A DNA stretch of 12,023 nucleotides from 1-14-2-50-31-20 sp965370315 (lineage in GTDB: Bacteria; Bacteroidota; Ignavibacteria; Ignavibacteriales; Melioribacteraceae), in contig CBDUTO010000131.1 in assembly GCA_965370315.1 (NCBI GenBank), forward strand, positions 1-12,023, written 5' to 3'. Both the position numbers and the translations under genes were made by a program. Below the pieces are notes generated by a model. It did no database searches. It was not told where the DNA came from and saw nothing but the letters and a program-made list of their open reading frames with translations. The number at the start of each line of letters is the position of its first letter. The stretch's first letter is position 1. Positions 6,074 to 12,023 of this stretch are shown here, piece after piece.

Positions 6074-7078
6074 ATGAAAGCATATTATGATAGTGATGCA
6101 TCGTTGGATGTCTTGAAAGATAAGAAAATAGCAGTGTTAGGATTTGGTAGTCAAGGTCATGCACATTCTCTTAACCTAAAAGAGAGTGGAATGAATGTAG
6201 TTGTTGGAGCAAGAAAAGATGGCGTTTCTTGGAAGAAAGCTACAGACTTAAATATGAGTGTTATGGAAATTGACGCTGCTTCAAAATGGGCAGATATAGT
6301 AATGGTATTACTTCCAGATCAAGATCAGAAAAAAGTTTATGATGAGCAAATTGTTCAAAATTTGGAAGAGGGGAACACTCTTGTTTTCGCACATGGATTT
6401 AATATTCATTACGATCAAATAGTTCCAGCAGAAAATATTAATGTTATGATGGTTGCTCCTAAAAGTCCAGGACATTTGGTGCGAAGAACATACAGAGAAG
6501 GAAATGGAGTTCCTTGTTTAATTGCAATCCATAATGATTTTTCAGGGGATACCAAAGAACAAGCATTAGCTTGGGCAAAAGGTATTGGTGGTACAAGAGC
6601 TGGAGTTATAGAAACAAGTTTCAAGAATGAAACTGAAACAGATTTATTTGGTGAACAAGCTGTTTTATGCGGTGGTTCAGCCGATTTAATTAAAACTGGA
6701 TTTGAAGTTCTTACAGAAGCTGGTTACCCAGAGGAACTAGCTTACTTTGAAGTTATGCACGAAATGAAACTAATAGTCGATTTGTACTATGAAGGTGGAT
6801 TATCTCGAATGAATTATTCTGTAAGTGATACTGCTGAATATGGTGGCTATGAAGTTGGACCAACCGTTATTAATGCTGAATCAAAAGAGGCTATGAAGAA
6901 AGCTTTAAAGAGAGTTCAAGATGGAAGCTTTGCAAGAGAATTTGTTGCCGATGTAAATGGTGATAAAGCAAATATGAATAGATATCGTAAACTAAATAGT
7001 GAACATCCTATTGAAAAGATTGGTGCAAAATTACGTGGCATGATGAGTTGGGTAAAAAACCAAAATGATGAGGACTAA
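6074..7078 (+). CDS. ilvC: Ketol-acid reductoisomerase (NADP+), class I
   Basis: Isomerises and reduces acetolactate or acetohydroxybutyrate to the dihydroxy acids, using Mg and NAD(P)H. The Rossmann motif GFGSQGH is at residues 23-29, followed by the cofactor-specificity loop GARKDG. Catalytic and metal residues fall at the canonical class I positions: H107, K130, D190, E194, E226, E230 and S251. The open frame extends upstream to 6014, but those 20 residues overlap ilvN and match nothing in the family. The protein family begins MKAYYDxD, and AGGAAG (6060-6065) precedes the ATG at 6074, so I place the start there (334 aa, the usual short-form length). The gap from ilvN is 13 bp. NADPH preference is usual, but the loop alone does not settle it. 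Confidence 0.96.
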   Translation: MKAYYDSDASLDVLKDKKIAVLGFGSQGHAHSLNLKESGMNVVVGARKDGVSWKKATDLNMSVMEIDAASKWADIVMVLLPDQDQKKVYDEQIVQNLEEGNTLVFAHGFNIHYDQIVPAENINVMMVAPKSPGHLVRRTYREGNGVPCLIAIHNDFSGDTKEQALAWAKGIGGTRAGVIETSFKNETETDLFGEQAVLCGGSADLIKTGFEVLTEAGYPEELAYFEVMHEMKLIVDLYYEGGLSRMNYSVSDTAEYGGYEVGPTVINAESKEAMKKALKRVQDGSFAREFVADVNGDKANMNRYRKLNSEHPIEKIGAKLRGMMSWVKNQNDED

Positions 7079-7081
7079 TTG

Positions 7082-8158
7082 ATGAAGAAGAACGTTACTC
7101 TATTACCTGGCGATGGAATTGGCTCAGAGGTAATGAACGCTGCGGTAAAACTAATGCATCACGTAGCATCTAAGTATGATTTAACTATTTCTACTACAGA
7201 AAGCTTAATGGGAGGATGTTCTTATGATGCGCATGGCACTCCATTAACCGATGAAACAATTCAGCTTTGTTATGATTCGGATGCTGTTCTACTTGGTGCA
7301 GTTGGTGGATATAAGTGGGAAGACCTTGAGCATCATTTGAAACCAGAAGCAGCTCTTTTGAAATTAAGAAAATCTTTAGGACTGTTTACAAATATTCGTC
7401 CAGCAAAGGTTTATCCATCGTTTGTAAATTCTTCTTCCTTAAAAGAGGATGTGATTAAAGGAACTGACTTTGTAGTTTTCCGTGAATTAACAGGTGGGAT
7501 TTATTTTGGAAAACCAAGTGGATACGATGAGAACAAAGGCTATAACACTATGGTTTATGAAAAGTATGAAATAGTACGCATTGCTCATCAAGCGTTTAAA
7601 GTAGCTCAAAAGAGAAAGAAAGTTTTAACTTCTGTTGATAAGGCAAATGTTCTTGAAGTATCTCAGTTTTGGAGAAAAACTGTGGAAGAAGTTGGCAAAG
7701 AATATCCAGATGTAAAAATAGTTAATATGTATGTTGATAACACTGCAATGCAAATTGTGCGTGATCCAAAACAGTTTGATGTTATTGTTACATCAAATCT
7801 TTTCGGTGATATAATTAGTGATATTGCTGGAATGATTACTGGTAGCCTTGGTATGCTTCCATCCGCAAGTCTGGGTGATAAGTATGCTCTTTACGAACCA
7901 GTGCATGGAAGTGCCCCAGATATTGCTGGACAAAACAAAGCTAATCCAATTGCGATGATTGGTTCAGTTGCAATGATGTTAGATTTATCTTTTGGTTTAC
8001 AAGATGCAGCAATTAAAATTGAAAAAGCTATTGAAAATACTTTAGATCAGGGATACAGAACGGCTGACATTAATCTTGATGATAGGAATGAAGTAACTAC
8101 TGATAAAATGGTAGAATTGATAATTGAAAACTTTGACATAATTTATAAAGAAAATTAG
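7082..8158 (+). CDS. leuB: 3-isopropylmalate dehydrogenase
   Basis: NAD-dependent oxidative decarboxylase converting 3-isopropylmalate to 2-oxoisocaproate. LeuB enzymes can also act on 3-methylmalate in the citramalate route, which is relevant here because cimA lies downstream. Family features are LLPGDGIGSEV at the N-terminus, RELTGGIYFG, the catalytic lysine K187 in DKANVL, and metal aspartates D219, D243 and D247 (YVDNTAM, FGDIISDIAG). EPVHGSAPDIAGQNKANP is the nucleotide-binding segment. A TTG at 7079 is in frame one codon upstream. I prefer the ATG at 7082 because AGGA (7071-7074) is then 7 bases away. That makes 358 aa, a normal LeuB length. Only 3 bp separate it from ilvC, so its ribosome-binding site lies inside the ilvC coding end. 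Confidence 0.95.
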   Translation: MKKNVTLLPGDGIGSEVMNAAVKLMHHVASKYDLTISTTESLMGGCSYDAHGTPLTDETIQLCYDSDAVLLGAVGGYKWEDLEHHLKPEAALLKLRKSLGLFTNIRPAKVYPSFVNSSSLKEDVIKGTDFVVFRELTGGIYFGKPSGYDENKGYNTMVYEKYEIVRIAHQAFKVAQKRKKVLTSVDKANVLEVSQFWRKTVEEVGKEYPDVKIVNMYVDNTAMQIVRDPKQFDVIVTSNLFGDIISDIAGMITGSLGMLPSASLGDKYALYEPVHGSAPDIAGQNKANPIAMIGSVAMMLDLSFGLQDAAIKIEKAIENTLDQGYRTADINLDDRNEVTTDKMVELIIENFDIIYKEN

Positions 8159-8160
8159 GG

Positions 8161-8176
8161 AAGTGCTTACGCACTT
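8161..8176 (+). repeat. Small perfect hairpin between leuB and leuA
   Basis: AAGTGC (8161-8166) and GCACTT (8171-8176) form a 6-bp stem with loop TTAC, immediately after the leuB stop codon. It fills half of the 33-bp gap and has no U-tract, so it is not a terminator. It might mark an RNA processing or stability site, or affect leuA translation, since leuA has no clear Shine-Dalgarno sequence. Confidence 0.5.
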
Positions 8177-8191
8177 TGAATTGGTAAAATC

Positions 8192-9769
8192 ATGAATAAT
8201 CAACTAATAATATTTGATACTACTTTACGTGATGGAGAACAATCACCAGGTGCTTCATTAAGTGTTTCTGAAAAAGTGGAAATTGCAAAGCAACTTGAAA
8301 AGCTTAAGGTTGATGTAATTGAGGCTGGTTTTCCAGTTTCATCACCAGAGCAGTTTGATGCTGTAGAACGGATATCAAACGAGGTTGGTGTAACTGTTGC
8401 AGCACTTGCTCGTGCTAAAGAGATAGATATAAAAGCTGCTTACGAATCTATCAAGAATGGAGAGAAGAAAAGAATTCATACATTCTCTAGCACTTCAGAT
8501 TATCACATTCTTGGAAAATTTGGTGATGATAGATATGGTAAAACTCTTGCAGATAAAAGAGAAACTATTATCAAGATGTCCTATGATATGGTAAAATATG
8601 CAAAGACATTAGTTGATGATGTTGAATTTTCAGCGGAGGACGCTGGTAGAACGGATATGAATTATCTTGTTGAAGTTGTTGAAGCTGCAATTGAAGCTGG
8701 AGCAACAACTATTAATATTCCCGATACCACTGGCTATACTATGCCAAAGGAATTTGGCGAGAAGATTGCTTATCTAAAAAACAAAGTAAAAAACATTGAG
8801 AATATAATAATTAGTGTTCATTGTCATAATGATCTTGGTCTTGCTGTTGCTAACTCTATTGCTGGAATTGAAAATGGAGCTCGTCAAATAGAATGCACTA
8901 TTAACGGAATTGGGGAACGTGCAGGGAATGCTTCGCTTGAAGAGATTGTAATGGCATTAAAAGTTCGTAAAGATTTTTTTGATATTGAAAGTAAAATCGA
9001 GACTAAAGAGATAATGAATACTTCCAAATTAGTCTCTGGTTATACCGGAATTATTATTCAACCTAACAAAGCTATTGTTGGTGAAAATGCTTTTGCTCAT
9101 GAATCTGGAATCCATCAAGATGGGATGCTTAAAAACCGTGAGACATATGAGATAATGACTCCAGAAACAGTTGGACTTAATAAAACTAAAATTGTTCTTG
9201 GAAGACATTCTGGTAGACATGGCTTAAAATCAAGGCTTGATGAACTTGGCTATTCAATAGAAGGTGATGAATTACAAAAAGTTTATGATGCTTTTACAAA
9301 ATTAGCCGACAAAAAGAAAGAAGTCTATGATGATGATTTACGAATCCTAATGGGGGATTCAATAAATAGAAACAATGCAATTTTCACATTAGAATATATG
9401 CACGTTTTTGGAGGTTCTTCGACTATTCCTACTGCAACTGTGAGAATCAAACGAGATGATGAAATAATTGAAGACTCTGCTACTGGTGATGGTCCTGTTG
9501 ATGCTTTATTTAATGCGGTAGATAGAGCATTGGACAAAAAGCCTACAGTAGAATCATATAGAGTTCGCTCTGTTACTGCAGGTAGAGAAGCCCTTGGTGA
9601 AGTAGCTGTTCGGATTAGAAAGAATGGTCGCTCCTATACTGGTGTTGGTGTATCAACTGATATAATTGAAGCGAGTGCTAAAGCATATATAAAAGCAATA
9701 AATAAAAAAGAACGATTTGAAAGAAGCAAAAACAATGCTGATACTAAAAAGATTAATGTTGAGATTTAA
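8192..9769 (+). CDS. leuA: 2-isopropylmalate synthase
   Basis: Condenses acetyl-CoA with 2-oxoisovalerate, the committed step of leucine synthesis. The catalytic TIM barrel begins with FDTTLRDGEQSPG (residues 8-20). It carries the metal-binding histidines H210 and H212 in HCHNDLG and N246 in GIGERAGNASLEE. ENAFAHESGIHQDGMLK belongs to the linker subdomain. The C-terminal part (about residue 390 onward, from LEYMHVFGGSS through ATGDGPVDALFNAVDRAL) is the LeuA dimer regulatory domain that binds leucine, so feedback inhibition by leucine is expected. At 525 aa it matches the E. coli-type LeuA. The ATG at 8192 lacks a clear Shine-Dalgarno site, but the conserved N-terminus starts right after it and no better start exists. 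Citramalate or homocitrate synthase is a less likely alternative, given leuCDB neighbours and a separate cimA. Confidence 0.95.
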   Translation: MNNQLIIFDTTLRDGEQSPGASLSVSEKVEIAKQLEKLKVDVIEAGFPVSSPEQFDAVERISNEVGVTVAALARAKEIDIKAAYESIKNGEKKRIHTFSSTSDYHILGKFGDDRYGKTLADKRETIIKMSYDMVKYAKTLVDDVEFSAEDAGRTDMNYLVEVVEAAIEAGATTINIPDTTGYTMPKEFGEKIAYLKNKVKNIENIIISVHCHNDLGLAVANSIAGIENGARQIECTINGIGERAGNASLEEIVMALKVRKDFFDIESKIETKEIMNTSKLVSGYTGIIIQPNKAIVGENAFAHESGIHQDGMLKNRETYEIMTPETVGLNKTKIVLGRHSGRHGLKSRLDELGYSIEGDELQKVYDAFTKLADKKKEVYDDDLRILMGDSINRNNAIFTLEYMHVFGGSSTIPTATVRIKRDDEIIEDSATGDGPVDALFNAVDRALDKKPTVESYRVRSVTAGREALGEVAVRIRKNGRSYTGVGVSTDIIEASAKAYIKAINKKERFERSKNNADTKKINVEI

Positions 9770-9781
9770 GGAGATATATAA

Positions 9782-11077
9782 ATGGGAATGACAATTACTG
9801 AAAAAATTCTTGCAAAATCTGCAGGTAAAGAGAGTGTTAAGCCTGGTGATAACATTTGGCTTAATGTGGATGTGCTAATGACACATGATGTTTGCGGACC
9901 TCCAACAATTGGAATATGGAAAAATGAATTTGGAAAGGATGCAAAAGTATGGGATAAAGATAAATTAGTAATATTTCCTGACCACTATATTTTTACGGCT
10001 AACAAACATGCAAATAGAAATGTTGATATACTTCGTGATTTTGCAGATGAATATAAAATTGATAATTACTACGATGTAGGAACTGAACGTTACAAAGGTG
10101 TTTGCCACATTGCACTTGCCGAAGAGGGGTTTAATATTCCAGGAACTGTTCTAATTGGCACGGACTCGCATACGTGTACATCTGGTGCATTTGGAATGTT
10201 CTCTACTGGTGTTGGTAATACAGATGCAGCATTTATTCTTGGAACAGGAAAAATATGGGAAAAAGTTCCCGAAACAATGAAGTTTACTTTTAATGGAAAA
10301 CTTCCTGAATACATAACTGCAAAAGATATGATATTACAAATACTCGGTGATATCACTACTGATGGTGCAACTTATAGAGCTATGGAATTTGATGGTGAAG
10401 CAGTATTTAATCTTTCGATGAATGAGAGAATGACTCTTTGCAACATGGCAATTGAAGGTGGCGGAATGAATGGAATTATTCCAGTTGATGAAGTTACTGA
10501 AAAATACCTTGCAGAAAGAACTGATAAATCTTACGAAAAATATTATAGTGATGATGACGCAAAATATCACAGCAAAAGAGTCTATAATGCAGAAGACCTT
10601 GTACCAGTTGTAGCTAAACCACATAGCCCAGATAATAAAGCTTCTGTTCGTGAAGTTGAAGGAACTCCAATTACAAAAGCATACATAGGTTCTTGTACAG
10701 GTGGCAAAATTGCTGATTTTCAATTTGCAGCTAAAATTCTTTTTGGCAAAAAAGTAGCAGTTACTACTTTTATTGTGCCAGCAAGTACTGAAGTTGCAAA
10801 ACAACTAACTACAGAAATGTATAATGGTCAATCTCTAAAAAATATTTTTGAGCAAGCTGGTGCAGTAATTGCTAAATCGTCATGTGCTGCATGTCTTGGC
10901 GGACCAGATGATACAGTAGGCAGGACTGTTGGTAAAGATGTAACTATCTCAACAACTAACAGAAACTTCCCTGGAAGAATGGGAAGTAAAGAAGCAGAGG
11001 TTTATTTAGCTTCACCTCTTACAGTTGCTGCATCTGCTATTAAAGGGGTAATAACTGACCCTCGTGATGTAATGTAA
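9782..11077 (+). CDS. leuC: 3-isopropylmalate dehydratase, large subunit (plant/type 2-like)
   Basis: Aconitase-family [4Fe-4S] hydro-lyase subunit. With LeuD it isomerises 2- to 3-isopropylmalate, and probably citramalate to 3-methylmalate. Cluster cysteines are C305 (GSCTGGK), C368 and C371 (SCAACLGGP). DSHTCTSGAFG, GNTDAAFILGTGK, TTNRNFPGRMGS and a C-terminus of ITDPRDVM are further family blocks. At 431 aa it is shorter than E. coli LeuC (about 466 aa). Stretches such as NVDVLMTHDVCGP, PDHYIFTANKHANRNVDILRDF and VVAKPHSPDNKA resemble, from memory, the plant chloroplast enzyme and type 2 LeuC rather than the enteric type. GGAGA (9770-9774), 7 bases upstream, supports the ATG at 9782; an in-frame ATG at 9788 is possible. 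The gap from leuA is 12 bp. Confidence 0.94.
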   Translation: MGMTITEKILAKSAGKESVKPGDNIWLNVDVLMTHDVCGPPTIGIWKNEFGKDAKVWDKDKLVIFPDHYIFTANKHANRNVDILRDFADEYKIDNYYDVGTERYKGVCHIALAEEGFNIPGTVLIGTDSHTCTSGAFGMFSTGVGNTDAAFILGTGKIWEKVPETMKFTFNGKLPEYITAKDMILQILGDITTDGATYRAMEFDGEAVFNLSMNERMTLCNMAIEGGGMNGIIPVDEVTEKYLAERTDKSYEKYYSDDDAKYHSKRVYNAEDLVPVVAKPHSPDNKASVREVEGTPITKAYIGSCTGGKIADFQFAAKILFGKKVAVTTFIVPASTEVAKQLTTEMYNGQSLKNIFEQAGAVIAKSSCAACLGGPDDTVGRTVGKDVTISTTNRNFPGRMGSKEAEVYLASPLTVAASAIKGVITDPRDVM

Positions 11078-11088
11078 TTTAATAGAGT

Positions 11089-11162
11089 TGTCATTCCCGC
11101 ATGCTTTCAGCGGGAATCTTTTACAAGAAGGAGATTCCAAATAGAGTCATTCGGGAATGACA
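11089..11162. repeat. Nested inverted-repeat element between leuC and leuD (TGTCATTCCCG type)
   Basis: The outer arms TGTCATTCCCG (11089-11099) and CGGGAATGACA (11152-11162) are perfect 11-bp inverted repeats. Two internal pairings compete for shared bases: ATTCCCGC (11093-11100) with GCGGGAAT (11110-11117), and GGAATCT (11113-11119) with AGATTCC (11132-11138). It fills most of the 120-bp leuC-leuD gap, an unusually long gap for this operon. Its layout (TGTCATT outer arms, AATCT/AGATT inner arms) parallels the elements at 67-141 and 11781-11848, although the sequences differ. As RNA it would be a stable structure between two genes whose products form one enzyme. It has no U-tract, so full termination is not expected. 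It is likely a dispersed MITE/REP-like element. Confidence 0.8.
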
Positions 11163-11197
11163 CTTGAAACGTAAATAATTATATAAATGGAAATAAC

Positions 11198-11758
11198 ATG
11201 GAAAAAATAATAGTTGGTAAAGCCTTTGTCTTGGGTGATAACATTGATACAGACCAAATTATACCTGCTGAACATCTTGTGTATAGCATGGATGATGAAA
11301 GTGAAGCAAAAATGTATGGAAAGTTTGCACTTTCAAGTGTACCAAAAGAACAATCTGGATTGCCAGAAGGGAACATCTCTTTTATCAATGAAGGTAAATT
11401 TGAATCAGAGTATAAAATAATTATTGGTGGTTCAAATTATGGATGTGGTTCATCACGTGAGCATGCTCCGTATGCACTTATGAAAGCTGGTGCAAAAGTA
11501 ATTGTGGCTGAATCTTATGCTAGAATATTCTATCGTAATTCAGTTGACGGCGGCTTTGTTGTTCCATATGAAAGCAAAAGTAAATTGAATGATAAAATTA
11601 AAACTGGTGATGAAGTAAAAGTAGATATTGAAAATAATACAATTACGAATTTAACATCAGACGTAACATTTGAATTAAATCCTCTTGGAGATGTTTTACC
11701 AATTGTATCTGCTGGTGGACTTTTTGAATACGCAAGAAAAACTGGAATGATTGAATAG
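11198..11758 (+). CDS. leuD: 3-isopropylmalate dehydratase, small subunit (plant/type 2-like)
   Basis: Swivelling-domain partner of LeuC that completes the isopropylmalate isomerase active site. GDNIDTDQIIPAEHLVYSM is near the N-terminus, and the signature YGCGSSREHAP is at residues 81-91. VVAESYARIFYRNSVDGGFV and SAGGLFEYARKTGMIE close the protein. At 186 aa it is between archaeal type 2 LeuD (about 165 aa) and enteric LeuD (about 200 aa). The AEHL start, the insert YGKFALSSVPKEQSGLPEG and the AGG-FxYARK-GMI ending recall the plant chloroplast subunit, matching the character of the LeuC here. No strong ribosome-binding site is seen before the ATG at 11198. It is separated from leuC by the inverted-repeat element at 11089-11162. 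Confidence 0.94.
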   Translation: MEKIIVGKAFVLGDNIDTDQIIPAEHLVYSMDDESEAKMYGKFALSSVPKEQSGLPEGNISFINEGKFESEYKIIIGGSNYGCGSSREHAPYALMKAGAKVIVAESYARIFYRNSVDGGFVVPYESKSKLNDKIKTGDEVKVDIENNTITNLTSDVTFELNPLGDVLPIVSAGGLFEYARKTGMIE

Positions 11759-11780
11759 AACCAAAGTATTATAAGTAGCA

Positions 11781-11848
11781 TGTCATTTCGAACGGATGTG
11801 AGAAATCTACCAATTGCAAAAGATTTCTCCAAAATATGTTCGAAATGA
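11781..11848. repeat. Nested inverted-repeat element, copy 2 (TGTCATTTCGAAC family)
   Basis: TCATTTCGAAC (11783-11793) and GTTCGAAATGA (11838-11848) are perfect 11-bp inverted repeats. An inner 9-bp pair, GAGAAATCT (11800-11808) with AGATTTCTC (11821-11829), nests inside. The left arm TGTCATTTCGAACG is identical to that of copy 1 (67-80) and lies in the same orientation. The right arm ends in GAGA rather than GACA, so the outermost bases have decayed. It starts 22 bases after the leuD stop and may mark or stabilise the mRNA 3' end there. Confidence 0.75.
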
Positions 11849-11880
11849 GAAACCAAAAAGTATAAATTAAATTTATAAAA

Positions 11881-11960
11881 AAGAATTAGGAGTAAGATTA
11901 AGATTATGATTTAGATTAAGAAAAAGCTCTTGTCTAAAATCTCACATCTTTAATCTTAAA
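11881..11960. other. Low-complexity A/G/T-rich tract upstream of cimA
   Basis: Repeated AGATTA/GATTTAGATTAAG units run from about 11890 to 11920. Their complement, TAATCTTAA (11951-11959), pairs perfectly with TTAAGATTA (11898-11906), so a loose AT-rich hairpin is possible. The tract separates the repeat at 11781-11848 from cimA. It has no ORF of note and no convincing promoter or Shine-Dalgarno site that I can defend. It is probably degenerate repeat sequence. Confidence 0.35.
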
Positions 11961-11968
11961 GTCTAAAA

Positions 11969-12023
11969 ATGAAAATAGAATTATTTGACACAACACTTCG
12001 TGATGGAACTCAAGGCGAAGGAG
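11969..12023 (+). CDS. cimA: Citramalate synthase, 5' end only (cut by window edge)
   Basis: Only the first 18 codons are present. MKIELFDTTLRDGTQGEG is the N-terminus of the HMGL/LeuA-like acyltransferase family, with the catalytic DTTLRDG. The GTQGEG continuation is characteristic, as I recall it, of CimA-type citramalate synthases, whereas LeuA reads GEQSPG. CimA condenses pyruvate and acetyl-CoA to (R)-citramalate, opening the threonine-independent isoleucine route through LeuCD and LeuB, whose genes lie just upstream. The gene is 210 bp after leuD, with a repeat between them, so it may be read through from the operon or have its own start. There is no clear Shine-Dalgarno site. The remainder lies outside the window, so length and C-terminal regulatory domain cannot be judged. 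Confidence 0.8.
   Translation, partial: MKIELFDTTLRDGTQGEG

Noticed and set aside
7079..7081. TTG as the leuB start codon
   Set aside because: The ATG at the next codon has better spacing (7 bases) from AGGA at 7071-7074 and fits the usual LeuB N-terminus.
10334..10804. 156-codon - strand frame rich in Cys, Phe, Asn and Ser within leuC
   Set aside because: It lies antisense to conserved leuC motifs, including the C305 region; the odd composition is what antisense AT-rich codons give.
1..12023. Mobile element, defence system or phage island
   Set aside because: Apart from three short hairpin repeats there is no transposase, integrase, nuclease, phage gene or CRISPR array. All large ORFs are standard amino acid biosynthesis enzymes.

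Overview
This A+T-rich window holds a nearly complete branched-chain amino acid operon on the + strand, ilvD-ilvB-ilvN-ilvC-leuB-leuA-leuC-leuD, followed by the first codons of a citramalate synthase gene (cimA). A methionine-pathway gene, metY, diverges from it on the - strand. There are no rRNA or tRNA genes, no transposase, no phage gene and no CRISPR array. The -10 boxes TATTTTCG and TATATTCG resemble the Bacteroidetes element TAnnTTTG. With the weak Shine-Dalgarno sites, the dispersed TGTCATT... hairpin repeats and the plant/green-sulfur-type LeuC and LeuD, this suggests a member of the Bacteroidota/Chlorobiota (FCB) group, possibly an Ignavibacteria-like lineage. That placement is inference.

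Layout. Bases 1-147 are non-coding and hold an inverted-repeat element. Bases 148-1452 (-) encode O-acetylhomoserine sulfhydrylase. Bases 1453-2129 are a divergent control region. On the - strand it contains a promoter, a SAM-I (S-box) riboswitch and an intrinsic terminator for metY. On the + strand it contains a promoter with the same architecture, then a leader of about 290 nt. That leader encodes a 53-codon peptide ending in LLIIVILSLLSVLLVG, with a strong hairpin lying over its last codons, just before ilvD. From 2130 to 11077 the genes are tightly packed (gaps of 3-33 bp, one 4-bp overlap). The leuC-leuD gap (120 bp) and the leuD-cimA gap (210 bp) each carry a further hairpin repeat of the kind seen at 67-141.

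Function. IlvBN makes acetolactate or acetohydroxybutyrate, IlvC reduces and isomerises it, and IlvD dehydrates the diol to the 2-oxo acid used for valine, isoleucine and leucine. LeuA, LeuCD and LeuB extend 2-oxoisovalerate to the leucine precursor. CimA beside LeuBCD implies that isoleucine can be made from pyruvate via citramalate, with LeuCD and LeuB serving both routes. No ilvE or ilvA is present in the window.

The most notable signal is the unlisted leader ORF at 1858-2019. It looks like a ribosome-mediated attenuator sensing Leu, Ile and Val. It faces a SAM riboswitch, so two different RNA-based controls sit back to back between the divergent genes.
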